From: Nevskia soli DSM 19509
GTDB taxonomy: Bacteria > Pseudomonadota > Gammaproteobacteria > Nevskiales > Nevskiaceae
NCBI RefSeq assembly: GCF_000711955.1
Contig: NZ_JONR01000001.1
Coordinates: 372,001 to 436,000, forward strand
Reading direction: 5' to 3'
DNA: 64,000 bases
This document shows positions 43,996 through 53,418 of the stretch, piece by piece. Made by a program: the position numbers and the translations under genes. The notes beneath the pieces are model-generated. The model was not told where the DNA came from. It did not search any database and saw only the letters and a program-made list of their open reading frames with translations. The stretch's first letter is position 1. The number at the start of each line of letters is the position of its first letter.

Positions 43996-45579
43996 GTGAC
44001 TACATTGAAGAACATTCACGCCGACAAAATCCTCATCCTGGATTTTGGATCCCAATACACCCAGTTGATCGCGCGCCGTGTGCGCGAGCTGGGGGTCTAC
44101 AGCGAGATTCATCCCTGGGACATCGGCGACGCCGACGTGCGCGCCTTTGCGCCGAAAGGCATCATCCTCTCCGGCAGCCCGGAGTCGGTGACCGAGCCGA
44201 ACTCGCCGCGCGCGCCGGAGAGCGTCTGGTCGCTGGGCGTGCCGGTTCTGGGCATCTGCTATGGCATGCAGACCATGGCGGCGCAGCTCGGCGGCAGGGT
44301 GGAGCCGGGGCACGTCAAGGAATTCGGCTACGCCGAGATCCGCGCTCGCGGCCATAGCGAGCTGTTCCGCGATATCCAGGACCGCACCAACGAGCAGGGC
44401 CACGGCCTGCTCGACGTGTGGATGAGCCACGGCGACCGCGTCGCCGAGATTCCGCCCGGCTTCAAGCTGATCGCCTCGACCAAGGACGTGCCGAACGCGG
44501 GCATGGCCGACGAGTCACGGCACTACTACGCCATCCAGTTCCACCCGGAAGTCACCCACACCACGCAGGGCAAGCGCATCTACTCGCGCTTCATCCACGA
44601 GATCTGCGGCTGCGGCAATGCCTGGACCGCCGACAACATCATCGAGGATGCGACCAAGCGCGTGCGCGAGCAGGTCGGCACCGGCAAGGTGCTGCTGGGC
44701 CTGTCCGGCGGCGTCGATTCATCGGTGGTGGCGGCGCTGCTGCACAAGGCGATCGGCGACCAGCTCACCTGCGTCTTCGTCGACCACGGCCTGCTGCGCC
44801 ATCACGAAGGCGACCAGGTGATGCAGGTGTTCGCCAAGAACCTCGGCGTCAAGGTGATCCGCGTCAACGCCGAAGCGCGCTTCCTCGAAGCGCTCAAGGG
44901 CGTCAGCGACCCGGAAGCCAAGCGCAAGATCATCGGCCGGCTGTTCATCGAAGTGTTCGATGAAGAGGCCGGCAAGATTAAGGATGTGGACTTCCTCGCC
45001 CAGGGCACCATCTACCCGGACGTGATCGAGTCCGCCGGCGGCAAGACCGGCAAGGCCCACGTCATCAAGAGCCATCACAACGTCGGCGGCCTGCCGGCGC
45101 ACATGAAGCTCAAGCTGGTGGAGCCGCTGCGCGAGCTGTTCAAGGACGAGGTGCGCACCATCGGCGTGGAACTGGGCCTGCCAGCGGAGATGGTGCAGCG
45201 CCATCCCTTCCCAGGCCCCGGCCTGGGCGTGCGCATCCTCGGCGAGATCACCAAGCACGCGGCGGACACGCTGCGCCTGGCGGATCACATCTTCATCGAA
45301 GAGCTGCGCAATGCCGGCTGGTACGACAAGACCAGCCAGGCCTTCGCCGTGTTCCTGCCGGTGAAGAGCGTCGGCGTCACCGGCGACGGCCGCCGCTACG
45401 AGCCGGTGGTGGCGCTGCGCGCGGTGGAGACCATCGACTTCATGACGGCGCGTTGGGCGCACTTGCCGTATGAGCTGCTCGACGTGTGCAGCCGGCGTAT
45501 CGTCAACGAGGTGCCGGGCTTGTCGCGGGTGGTGTACGACATTTCGGGGAAGCCGCCGGCGACGATCGAGTGGGAGTAA
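43996..45579 (+). CDS. guaA: GMP synthase (glutamine-hydrolysing)
   Basis: GuaA aminates XMP to GMP. The 527-residue protein has the class I glutaminase domain (nucleophile Cys88 in 'LGICYGMQTMA', His/Glu in 'QFHPEVTHT'), the ATP pyrophosphatase P-loop 'LSGGVDSSVVA' and the dimerisation domain ending 'SKPPATIEWE'-like. GTG 43996 and an adjacent TTG 43993 are both possible starts. The next genes belong to an accessory island; tadA follows guaA directly in some related genomes such as Pseudomonas. Confidence 0.97.
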   Translation: MTTLKNIHADKILILDFGSQYTQLIARRVRELGVYSEIHPWDIGDADVRAFAPKGIILSGSPESVTEPNSPRAPESVWSLGVPVLGICYGMQTMAAQLGGRVEPGHVKEFGYAEIRARGHSELFRDIQDRTNEQGHGLLDVWMSHGDRVAEIPPGFKLIASTKDVPNAGMADESRHYYAIQFHPEVTHTTQGKRIYSRFIHEICGCGNAWTADNIIEDATKRVREQVGTGKVLLGLSGGVDSSVVAALLHKAIGDQLTCVFVDHGLLRHHEGDQVMQVFAKNLGVKVIRVNAEARFLEALKGVSDPEAKRKIIGRLFIEVFDEEAGKIKDVDFLAQGTIYPDVIESAGGKTGKAHVIKSHHNVGGLPAHMKLKLVEPLRELFKDEVRTIGVELGLPAEMVQRHPFPGPGLGVRILGEITKHAADTLRLADHIFIEELRNAGWYDKTSQAFAVFLPVKSVGVTGDGRRYEPVVALRAVETIDFMTARWAHLPYELLDVCSRRIVNEVPGLSRVVYDISGKPPATIEWE

Positions 45580-45742
45580 AAATTTAGCCGATGCTAGTGT
45601 GCCAAATCATGTCTTTTTGTAAAGAAGACAATGACTTGAGATGGCGTTGGACTATTATCCTTTGCGCGAGAATTCGATGGGCAATCGCATTGCTTGATTG
45701 ACCTCCAAGTAAGCACTAAGGTGCTGCCGGGGAGGGGACAAA

Positions 45743-48016
45743 ATGCGCATCTCACAAGTCGAAATTGGTAACTTTAGGAAGCTTGTCGCTACACGCATCG
45801 CGTTCGCGCACGAGAAAACTGTATTTGTTGGTGCAAACAATAGCGGAAAGACGTCCGCTATGACTGCGCTTAGTCGGTTTTTCGTCGATTCAAGAGGCTT
45901 TTCGATCAACGATTTCAGCCTTGCACACTGGCAAGCGCTGAATGCGGAAGGCGATGCTTGGGAAGCAGCGCTGAAAGCCAACAAAGAAATTCCAATCCCT
46001 AATCTATCTAATCTTTTGCCCCAACTCGACGTGTGGTTGGAGGTAGGGAAGGGGGAGATGCATTATGTGCAGAAGCTTCTTCCAACTTTAGATTGGAAAT
46101 CCGGCTCGCTAGGGGTACGCCTACGCTATGAGCCTGATGATTGGAGCAAGTTTCAGAAGGAATATTTGGCAGCCAGAGTGAAGGCTGCCGAAACCACCGC
46201 AGGCGCCATCAAGGCGGCTGAGGGCAAAGGCGAGCCGCCGCAGTTAGAACTCTGGCCGCTGACCCTGATTGACTTTCTTGATCGACGCGTCAGGTCGTTC
46301 TTTAAGGTCAAAGCCTATCTACTAGACCCGGCTAAGGTCGTCGAACCTTCAAATGGCATAGCAGCGATGCAGGAACTCCCCGCCGGACTTGAGCCGGTGG
46401 ACGGCAACCCGTTGGACGGCTTGATCCAGATTGACGAGATTAGTGCGCAACGTGGCTTCGGTTCCCCAGCCACGCTTCGCGTTCAACGCGAAGATAGTGG
46501 TGTGGAATCTCGTAGTGGCCGGCGCCTCTCTACGCAGTTGCGTTCCTACTATGACAACCATCTTGACTGGCAGGACACGCCAGAACTCTCTGACATCAAG
46601 GCCATTGAGGCTTTGGATAAGGCGAGGAAGGTCTTCGACGAGCGCCTCTCAGAATCGTTTGGCAAGGCCCTTAAGGAACTTCAGAAGCTTGGCTATCCTG
46701 GTATATCGGACCCCAAGTTGAAGATAGCTACAAAGCTCCAGTTACAGGACGGGTTGAACCACGCTTCAGCAGTCCAGTATGAGATTCCCGGCGCTACGGA
46801 TGGAAGTATCCATCGGCTGCCCGAGGATTCGAATGGTCTAGGCTACCAAAATCTCGTTTCCATAGTTTTTGGCCTGATGAGCTGCCGCGATGCGTGGATG
46901 CGGGTCGGGAAAGCTAGTGTCGCTAGCATCGAGATAAAACCTCCGCCGCCGCTTCACCTGATGCTCGTGGAAGAGCCTGAGGCGTACCTCCACGCTCAAG
47001 TCCAGCAAGTTTTTATCAAACATGCGTACGATGTGCTCCGCAACGATCCGGCACTGGGTGAGTCGACTGCGTTCCGCACGCAGCTTGTAGTCAGCACGCA
47101 CTCTAGTCATGTCGCACACGCCTGCGACTTTTCCGCATTGCGCTATTTCCGTCGGCTTCCGTCGAGTGAAAAGCGCAAAACGCCCACGGCATGTGTGGTC
47201 AATCTTTCAAATGTGTTCGGGAAATCTGATCAGACAGAAAAATTCGTTACGCGGTATCTAAAGGCGACGCATTGCGATCTGTTCTTTGCGGACGCTGCGA
47301 TTTTTATCGAAGGTAACGCCGAACGCATCCTGGTACCGCACTTTGTGGAGGAACTCGATGCCTTCGAATACCTCCGCAGCTGCTATATCACTTGGCTGGA
47401 AATTGGCGGAAGCCATGCGCACCGATTCAAGGCGCTCGTTGAGGCTCTCGGTCTGACTACGCTAATTATCACCGACCTCGACGCGAAGGACCCTATTACC
47501 CAAAAGAGTGAAAGCCCCTCTCTTGGTGAGGGCCAAGAGGCTCGTAATGAGACCCTGCGAACATGGACGCCGAATAAGACTTCGGTCGATGAGTTAATCA
47601 AGCTTTCAGAGGACGCAAAAGCGCTGGTCCATCCAAATGGTTACGCTGTTCGTGCAGCCTATCAGACAAGTACAAAAATTAAGGTCGGGGCCGTAGAGGA
47701 AGAAGTGCTCGCGAATACGTTCGAAGATGCATTGCTCTATCGGAACATCGCATTCTTTAAGGGACGCGTGGCGACGGGGCTGGCAGGCAGGTTCCAAGAA
47801 ATTGTCGATCAGGCGATTTCCGCGGCTGAACTCACGAAGCTGGCGAGGGGCGAGATCAGTAAAGGCGACAAAGCTGAATTCGCTCTTGAGCTGCTTTACA
47901 GCAAGGATGTCGAGAAGCTGCAGGTACCTGTATATATCGAGCATGGCTTGTTGTGGTTGATAAAACAGCTCGAGCGCAAGGAGGCTGACCTGGCGCCCAA
48001 GACAGGTGCGACATGA
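45743..48016 (+). CDS. OLD-family ATPase/TOPRIM nuclease (GajA-like)
   Basis: The 757-residue protein starts with an SMC/RecF-like ABC ATPase half: Walker A G30-A-N-N-S-G-K-T37, Walker B-like E410-E-P-E413 in 'LVEEPEAYLHAQ', and switch 'STHSSHVAHA'. A TOPRIM nuclease domain follows with acidic residues E523 and E527 in 'FIEGNAERILVPHF' and D578-L-D580 in 'IITDLDAKD'. This is the architecture of OLD nucleases and of GajA from the Gabija antiphage system. It is longer than GajA of Bacillus cereus (578 residues). A strong ribosome site ggggagggg precedes it. Codon use is visibly poorer in G+C than in neighbouring core genes. Its stop overlaps the helicase gene start. Confidence 0.9.
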   Translation: MRISQVEIGNFRKLVATRIAFAHEKTVFVGANNSGKTSAMTALSRFFVDSRGFSINDFSLAHWQALNAEGDAWEAALKANKEIPIPNLSNLLPQLDVWLEVGKGEMHYVQKLLPTLDWKSGSLGVRLRYEPDDWSKFQKEYLAARVKAAETTAGAIKAAEGKGEPPQLELWPLTLIDFLDRRVRSFFKVKAYLLDPAKVVEPSNGIAAMQELPAGLEPVDGNPLDGLIQIDEISAQRGFGSPATLRVQREDSGVESRSGRRLSTQLRSYYDNHLDWQDTPELSDIKAIEALDKARKVFDERLSESFGKALKELQKLGYPGISDPKLKIATKLQLQDGLNHASAVQYEIPGATDGSIHRLPEDSNGLGYQNLVSIVFGLMSCRDAWMRVGKASVASIEIKPPPPLHLMLVEEPEAYLHAQVQQVFIKHAYDVLRNDPALGESTAFRTQLVVSTHSSHVAHACDFSALRYFRRLPSSEKRKTPTACVVNLSNVFGKSDQTEKFVTRYLKATHCDLFFADAAIFIEGNAERILVPHFVEELDAFEYLRSCYITWLEIGGSHAHRFKALVEALGLTTLIITDLDAKDPITQKSESPSLGEGQEARNETLRTWTPNKTSVDELIKLSEDAKALVHPNGYAVRAAYQTSTKIKVGAVEEEVLANTFEDALLYRNIAFFKGRVATGLAGRFQEIVDQAISAAELTKLARGEISKGDKAEFALELLYSKDVEKLQVPVYIEHGLLWLIKQLERKEADLAPKTGAT

Positions 48017-49863
48017 GTACGGTTACTCCGTTGAAAACGGATGACCTTGATCTCCATGTGGATGAGGAAATCAGGCAGTGCTTGAATCCTCAATCGCCTA
48101 AGAGCTTTTTTCTATTTGCTGGCGCTGGATCGGGTAAGACGCGCTCTCTTGTAGCAGCCCTCGACCACTTGCGCGACTCGATGGGGAAGAAGTTGCGGAT
48201 GCACGGCAAGCGGGTCGCCGTCATCACTTATACGAAGGCTGCTCGAGATGAGATCATACGCAGGACGCAGTTTGATCCAGTCATTGCTGTATCAACGATC
48301 CACAGTTTCGCGTGGACGTTGGTTGATGGATTCAACCACGATATTCGAGAATGGCTGCGCGTAGAGCTTCGGGCTGGGATCGCTGAGTTGGAGGTGAAGG
48401 AGGCGAGTGGGCGAAAGGGGACGAAAGCCTCTGCAGAGCGGTTGGCAGATATAGCTTCGAAACAGCGGAGGCTTGCGCGCCTCGATACCATCAAGAAGTT
48501 TGTCTACAGCCCTGACAGCGATAACCGTAGTCGCGATTCTCTCAATCACGCCGAGGTGTTGAAACTTGCCGGGGAGTTTGTGCGTACTAGGCCGACGCTG
48601 CGTCAAATCTTGTGCGACGGGTATCCATACATTTTGGTTGACGAGAGTCAGGATACTAATCGGCACATTGTCGAGGCGCTTTTCGCTTTTCAAGCAGCTC
48701 ATAAGGGAGAGGTTGTCGTCGGATTATTTGGGGACATGATGCAACGCATCTATGGGGATGGACAGCCAGGCCTTGGCGAGAACATTCCTTCAGATTGGGC
48801 AACGCCCACGAAGAAACTTAACTTCCGATGCCCGCGAAGGGTGGTCGAACTGATAAATAAGGTTCGAGAGGGTGCCGATAAGCAGGTCCAAATTCCTCGC
48901 AGCACCGCACCGGAAGGTCACGTCCGGATATTTCTTTTTCCATCTGCGAGAACAGATAAAGCTGTAGCCGAACAAGCGGTCTGCGCTCACATGGCCAAGC
49001 TTACCGCCGATGATGGGTGGTTGGATGATGGGGCCGTGAAGATCTTGATCCTTGAGCATCGGATGGCTGCGCTTCGAATGGGCTTCGACGATCTTTTCGG
49101 CGCACTCTCCTCCGTCGCGCAATTCCGAACTGGCCTGCTCGACGGGTCCCTGCCTTTATTGAGCTTCTTTTCGAATCTTGTTCTTCCTCTATGTGACGCC
49201 AAAGGGGATAAATTTTCTATTGCCAGAGTTGTTCGCGCGGTGTCGCCGCTTGTTAGCGCGAGTGCGCTGAAAGACGCAGAAGATGAGGTCGAGCAACTCG
49301 GGAAGGCACAAGTCGCAGTCGATGTTCTTGTCAATCTTATCGACAACAAGCCAAATACCACATTTGGCGAAGTGGTTCAGTGTATAGCCGCGACAGGCCT
49401 ATTCGTTCTTCCGGACGTAATCAAGGTCGCCTTGGCGGGCGCTGCCACTGGCGCCGACATCGATGAAGAAGACGAACAAGAGGAGCGTGCGGATAGGGAA
49501 AAGGGTGTGGCCGCGTTTCTTGGGGTACCTTTTGGGCAGATTCGCGCATACGCAAAATATGTCGGTCGCAAAGCACGTTTCGATACTCATCAGGGCGTAA
49601 AGGGCTTGGAGTTCCCGAGGGTGATGGTCATCATGGATGATCGCGAGGCCCGCGGTTTTCTTTTCAAGTATGACAAGCTCTTTGGCACTGGCTCAGAGGA
49701 CACCACAACTGCTTCCACGCGTCGCCTCTTCTATGTGACTTGCAGTCGTGCGGAGCGCTCGCTTGCGCTCGTAGCCTATGCGGACCAACCTGATCACGTT
49801 AAAGCGAATTTGCTCGCGAACGGATGGTTCAAGGCGGATGAAATGCATGTCGGCGTGCCCTGA
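48013..49863 (+). CDS. UvrD/Rep-like helicase (GajB-like)
   Basis: This 616-residue superfamily 1 helicase has Walker A AGAGSGKT at 36-43, motif Ia 'VAVITYTKAARDEIIRR', 'STIHSFAWTLV', Walker B D210-E211 in 'ILVDESQDTNR', motif III 'VVGLFGDMMQRIYG', motif V 'QGVKGLEFPRVMVI' and motif VI 'FYVTCSRAERSLAL'. It overlaps the OLD gene by four bases (ATGA), as expected for a two-gene class 2 OLD/Gabija-type cassette. In Gabija, GajB senses DNA ends and nucleotide depletion, and GajA cleaves. Base composition matches the preceding gene, indicating joint transfer. Confidence 0.9.
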   Translation: MSTVTPLKTDDLDLHVDEEIRQCLNPQSPKSFFLFAGAGSGKTRSLVAALDHLRDSMGKKLRMHGKRVAVITYTKAARDEIIRRTQFDPVIAVSTIHSFAWTLVDGFNHDIREWLRVELRAGIAELEVKEASGRKGTKASAERLADIASKQRRLARLDTIKKFVYSPDSDNRSRDSLNHAEVLKLAGEFVRTRPTLRQILCDGYPYILVDESQDTNRHIVEALFAFQAAHKGEVVVGLFGDMMQRIYGDGQPGLGENIPSDWATPTKKLNFRCPRRVVELINKVREGADKQVQIPRSTAPEGHVRIFLFPSARTDKAVAEQAVCAHMAKLTADDGWLDDGAVKILILEHRMAALRMGFDDLFGALSSVAQFRTGLLDGSLPLLSFFSNLVLPLCDAKGDKFSIARVVRAVSPLVSASALKDAEDEVEQLGKAQVAVDVLVNLIDNKPNTTFGEVVQCIAATGLFVLPDVIKVALAGAATGADIDEEDEQEERADREKGVAAFLGVPFGQIRAYAKYVGRKARFDTHQGVKGLEFPRVMVIMDDREARGFLFKYDKLFGTGSEDTTTASTRRLFYVTCSRAERSLALVAYADQPDHVKANLLANGWFKADEMHVGVP

Positions 49864-49875
49864 TCATCGCAATTA

Positions 49876-50211
49876 CAGAACGAAGCTGCATTCCGATACT
49901 GAGCGGGTCCAAATCGAAATCACGTCGTTCAGGCTCGTCAAAGGGTATTCCGGTGAAGATTTCGTCGCCGCGAATGTGGAGGTCGGTCGGTGGTTGAAGC
50001 GCCAGCCGGGCTGCCGCTCTGCCGGATCGCGGAGCGGGACGATGGGGCAATTGACGATACGTTGCTCTGGGACTCGATCACAGAAGTAGAAGTGCTAATG
50101 CATCGTCAGATGGACGAGTTACGCAATTTGCCGGTGCATACCATGATCGACCAAAGCACAATGTCCTGGATGGTATCGACGGCGTGGCACTTTTTTGGAT
50201 CGCGCGGTTGA
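49876..50211 (+). pseudogene. Frameshifted remnant of a small ABM-like protein
   Basis: Two frames complement each other. The first reads 'RVQIEITSFRLVKGYSGEDFVAANVEVGRWLKRQPG'. After about 50020 a different frame continues 'CRIAERDDGAIDDTLLWDS' and '...LPVHTMIDQSTMSWMVSTAWH'. Together they resemble a single roughly 110-residue dimeric alpha/beta-barrel (antibiotic monooxygenase-like) protein disrupted by a frameshift. No complete start-to-stop gene exists. It follows the defence pair and shares its lower G+C. Confidence 0.6.
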
Positions 50212-50251
50212 CCTATCCTTCACACCCTAGGTATGCAATGGAGTGGGGTAT

Positions 50252-50608
50252 ATGTCCGGCAGCGTGACGATTTATGGCATCAAGGCGTGCGACACCATGA
50301 AAAAGGCCCGTGCTTGGCTCGAAGAGCACGGTGTGAATTACGCCTTCCACGACTACAAGGCTGCGGCTATTGATCGCACTCATCTCGAAGCATGGATCAA
50401 GGCGGTGGGTTGGGAGACGGTGCTGAACCGTGCCGGCACCACCTTCCGCAAGCTGCCCGAAGCGGATCGTGAAGGGCTGAACGAGGCCAAGGCGATCAAG
50501 TTGATGTTGGCGCAGCCCTCGATGATCAAGCGGCCGGTGTTGGAGACCGGCACGGGTGCGCCGCTGGTGGGATTCAAGCCCGAGGTTTACGCGGCTCGAT
50601 TTTCCTGA
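50252..50608 (+). CDS. ArsC/Spx-family protein (YffB-like)
   Basis: This 118-residue thioredoxin-fold protein begins 'MSGSVTIYGIKACDTMKKARAWLEEHGVNYAFHDYK', with the single Cys and the CDTMKKA run of the YffB subgroup. It ends 'MIKRPVLETG' and 'GFKPEVYAARF', with the anion-binding Arg of ArsC-like proteins. True arsenate reductase activity is not implied; YffB-type members are of unclear function. G+C is back to the level of core genes. Confidence 0.9.
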   Translation: MSGSVTIYGIKACDTMKKARAWLEEHGVNYAFHDYKAAAIDRTHLEAWIKAVGWETVLNRAGTTFRKLPEADREGLNEAKAIKLMLAQPSMIKRPVLETGTGAPLVGFKPEVYAARFS

Positions 50609-50628
50609 CAAGGCTTTTGATCAAAAGC

Positions 50629-50695
50629 GTCATTCCAGTGAGAGCCGGGGTCCAGGGCAGGTAAAGGACTGGACCCCGGCTTTCGCCGGGGTGAC
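50629..50695. repeat. Inverted repeat / bidirectional terminator
   Basis: The arms 50629-50654 and 50670-50695 match at about 21 of 26 positions (...gagccggggtcca / tggaccccggctttc...). It belongs to the same gtcattcc...gaaagccgg type as 22670-22689. It lies between convergent genes. Confidence 0.8.
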
Positions 50696-50720
50696 GATTC
50701 CTGATTTCCTCAAATCTTCT

Positions 50721-52508
50721 TCAAGGCAGCAAGGTATCCAGCAGCGGCGAGCTGAACAGTCTTGCCGGATCGAACAGGTCCAGCGTTGCCTTGGCGGTAT
50801 CCCAGTTGTCGCCGACGGCCTGGCCGGTGCGCAGGCTGTTGGGGATGGTGGTGCCCAGCGCGGTCGGGTCCGACCAGGCGGCGGAGGTGGTGTAGCCCCA
50901 GCCCTTGGACCATTCCACCCGTACCGAGCCGTAGCTGGCGTAGTTGGAATACATCCACTGTTCGACTTCGCTGTAGAACTGGTTCGCGTAGAGCGTGCCG
51001 GGGATGGTGAGGATGTCGAACCACACGGCGACGTCCCATTCGGGATGATCGGGGCGCGGGCGCAGGGCGGAGAGTTGCGGCGAGGGGGCGCCGCTGATGC
51101 CGACCACGTCGCTTGGGCGGTCGAGGCCGGTGACGCGGATTTCCACCGGGCCGTTCATCGGGTACTGGCCCAGGGCCTGGTAGGCGCTGAGCTTGGCAGA
51201 GTACATGACGTAGAACTCGTTGATGGCGCGCTGGATGTTGGCGCGGCTGGTGATCACCGCGTAGCCGTTGGCGGTGACGCGCAGCGTGGTCGGCTTGATG
51301 TAGAGCAGGGTGTTTTTCGACCAGCCCCAGATGTCCCAGGTACTGGTCAGGACCAGGCCGGCGGCGACGACGTTGTACTGGGTCAGGCCGAAGTTGGGCG
51401 TGGTGGTGGGATCGTTGAGCACCGCCTGCGCTTGCGCGTCGACGATGGACTGGTCGATGCCGTCGCTGAAGGAGTAGTTGTACGGCTGGTTCACCTGGCT
51501 CGAGGTCCAGGGCTTGCTGGGCGCGATGCTCCAGACCTTGAGCCAGGGCTTCGGCGTGAACGGGAACCAGATGGTTTCGACGCGGCCGGCGCTGTTCAGG
51601 TAGCTGGTGAAGGTGTTGCCGGAGGAGCCCGCCGGCGCGAACAGCTCGGCGGCGGTCTTGTCGAACCAGCTCTGGCAGCGCAGCCGCTGGTTGGTGCCGA
51701 CCTGCAGCGTCACCTCGGTGATGAAGGCGCGGCCGACGTGGGTCAGCAGGGCGGCGCAGCCGGCGTCGGTGCGCTGGAAGGTGCGCAGCACGTACTGGCT
51801 GCTGGCGGTATCCCATACCACCGCGGTCAACGAACGGATCAGGTTGCTGAGCGAGCCGTAGGTGTTGCCGGAGACCAGGGTTTCGCCGGTCTTCGGAATG
51901 GCGGTGCCGTGGCCGTCGATGGCGAGCGCGCCGCCCAGGGTGAGATCGCCGGGAGCGGGGCAGGCGTTGACGCCGAGGGTGGAGGCTTCGAGCGTGGTCA
52001 GCAGGGCTTCCATCAGGATGCCGGTCTGCGCGGTGACGGTCTTGGGAGTGCCCGAGGTGTTGACCGACACGGCGGTGAGGTGCTGCTTGGTGTCGACCAG
52101 GATGATGTTGGGGCAGGTCGCGCCAGGGGCTACGGTCAGCGGCGACCAGTTGTGCATCGCGCCCACGGGACGGACCTTGTAGCCCTGGGCCCTGGCCCAG
52201 TTGCAGACGGTGACCACATCGGCCGGCGTGGCTGGCGCGCAGGTCCACATCGGGTCTACCGCGATGTCGCGCGCCCAGTTGATGTAGGCCTGCTGGTATA
52301 GCGTGATGCCGGATGGAAAACCCGTCGGCGTGGAGCACGCCGCTTCGGCCGCGCCGATACGGAATGCCGGTAGCCATCCCACCAGGGCGCCGGCGGCGGC
52401 TGCCTTGCCGGCACCGCCGAGAAATTTGCGCCGCGACAAGCCTGTCGCTTCAGTGGTTTCCGGGGAATGCGAAGGAGTCTTGCCGCTTTCCTGCGTCGAT
52501 CTTGCCAT
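50721..52508 (-). CDS. FAD-dependent oxidase, type II (covalent-flavin) cholesterol-oxidase-like
   Basis: The 595-residue protein has a twin-arginine signal ('LSRRKFLGGAGKAAAAGALVG') with a predicted cut after 'AAEA'. The VAO-type FAD domain follows. 'VRPVGAMHNWSPLTVAPG' contains His119, at the position that covalently binds FAD in Brevibacterium sterolicum cholesterol oxidase II. 'APGDLTLGGALAIDGHGTAIP' is the pyrophosphate-binding loop. The C-terminal substrate domain has 'IWFPFTPKPWLKVW' and 'RPRPDHPEWDVAVW'. It likely oxidises a sterol or similar alcohol in the periplasm with O2. The substrate is inferred from family resemblance. Confidence 0.85.
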   Translation of the reverse strand: MARSTQESGKTPSHSPETTEATGLSRRKFLGGAGKAAAAGALVGWLPAFRIGAAEAACSTPTGFPSGITLYQQAYINWARDIAVDPMWTCAPATPADVVTVCNWARAQGYKVRPVGAMHNWSPLTVAPGATCPNIILVDTKQHLTAVSVNTSGTPKTVTAQTGILMEALLTTLEASTLGVNACPAPGDLTLGGALAIDGHGTAIPKTGETLVSGNTYGSLSNLIRSLTAVVWDTASSQYVLRTFQRTDAGCAALLTHVGRAFITEVTLQVGTNQRLRCQSWFDKTAAELFAPAGSSGNTFTSYLNSAGRVETIWFPFTPKPWLKVWSIAPSKPWTSSQVNQPYNYSFSDGIDQSIVDAQAQAVLNDPTTTPNFGLTQYNVVAAGLVLTSTWDIWGWSKNTLLYIKPTTLRVTANGYAVITSRANIQRAINEFYVMYSAKLSAYQALGQYPMNGPVEIRVTGLDRPSDVVGISGAPSPQLSALRPRPDHPEWDVAVWFDILTIPGTLYANQFYSEVEQWMYSNYASYGSVRVEWSKGWGYTTSAAWSDPTALGTTIPNSLRTGQAVGDNWDTAKATLDLFDPARLFSSPLLDTLLP

Positions 52509-53031
52509 TGGTCATCTCCCAGTCAGTGAATAGGTTGCCGATTGACAACAAGCCCTACTTCCAACTCGCAACTACAGCGAATGTCGTTGCGGAACGCCGG
52601 AGAAAACGGGCGCGGCTTTGGTATTGAAACTGCTGAGTACCGAGTCGACTGCTGGCCGTTCGTCCTGGATCACTTCCCTGATAGGGCAGGGAAGCTATGC
52701 CCGTTTCCGGGCATGAACCTCATCCGAACGAATTAGGTTTTCGGGCTGTGCGCAGCGGGCCTTTTGGTGCTTCCGAACCTTGCGAATCGTGAAAATCGGA
52801 TGTTGCAACAAGGCCTTCGGACATGTTGTTCATGGCTTCAAGTGGCGTTGAACAACATCGCAAATTCAGGCCCGCGATGGGTGACGATGTTTGGATATCG
52901 GGCGGCGGCGTGCCTTGAACTGCGCCTACCGATCCTTCGCTGGCTGCCAAGTTGGCTAGGGTTTTTCCCTCCCCTTGCGACCGCAGGGAGTCCCCGTGGG
53001 ACGGGAGGGGCCAGGGGAGGGGTTGGTTGTG
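52509..53031. other. Spacer with upstream arm of the DUF559 tandem duplication
   Basis: No intact gene. Positions 52509-52836 show nothing recognisable. From 52837 the sequence is the first copy of a unit repeated at 53289 (offset 452 bp), leading into the first palindrome at 52967-53022. Confidence 0.7.
52967..53022 (+). repeat. DUF559-flanking palindrome a (left, direct)
   Basis: ccctccccttgcgaccgcag... to aggggagggg. It is the inverse of 53188-53247 and near-identical to 53419-53475. Confidence 0.9.
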
Positions 53032-53187
53032 GTGGAACATCCCATTCAGATTCGCTGCTCGCGCCAGTTGCGGGCCGACATGACCGAGGCCTAGCTGCGT
53101 TCGCAGGGCTTCAGGATTGTGCGGTTCCGGAACAATCAGGTATTGGGTGAGATCGAGGGTGTACTGGAGAGCACATGCAACAGCTGA
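53032..53187 (+). pseudogene. DUF559 endonuclease-like remnant with internal deletion
   Basis: The sequence starts like copy B (gtg gaa cat ccc att cag; residues 'EHPIQIRCSRQLRADMTEA') and then reaches a TAG at 53092-53094. It resumes with 'LRSQGFRIVRFRNNQVLGEIEGVLES', the C-terminal end of the DUF559 domain. The central catalytic part, about 60 codons, is missing. Confidence 0.85.
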
Positions 53188-53247
53188 CCCCTCCCCCCGG
53201 CCCCCTCCCGTCCCACGGGGACTCCCTGCGGTCGCAAGGGGAGGGGG
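53188..53247 (-). repeat. DUF559-flanking palindrome b (right, inverted)
   Basis: The inverted counterpart of 52967-53022, placed directly after the remnant frame (cagctgacccctcccc... to aaggggaggggg). Confidence 0.9.
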
Positions 53248-53418
53248 AGTCTGGGGAGGTCGATGTTGGCTGGAAGCGGGATGCGCTACTTCAAGCGAAG
53301 TTGAACAACATCGCAAATTCAAGCCCGCGATGGATGACGATGTTTGGATATCGCGTGGCGGCGTGCCTTAAACTGCCCCTATCGATCCTTCGCTGGCTGC
53401 CAAGTTGGCTGGGGTTTT

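Larger units (their letters stand above)
52837..53247 (+). repeat. DUF559 unit, copy A (deleted)
   Basis: A leader (52837-52966) matches 53289-53418 closely (from cttcaag, through gttgaacaacatcgc, to gctggctgccaagttggct). It is followed by palindrome a, a DUF559 remnant and palindrome b. Compared with copy B, about 180 bp are missing between the palindromes. Confidence 0.85.

Noticed and set aside
42295..44430. 711-codon minus-strand frame opposite guaB
   Set aside because: Antisense of a certain enzyme gene; no domain.
45743..49863. Retron or other reverse-transcriptase defence system
   Set aside because: No reverse transcriptase motif is present in the island. The OLD nuclease plus UvrD helicase explains both genes.
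50252..50608. Arsenate resistance gene
   Set aside because: The Cys context (CDTMKKA) is of the YffB subgroup, and no ars genes surround it.
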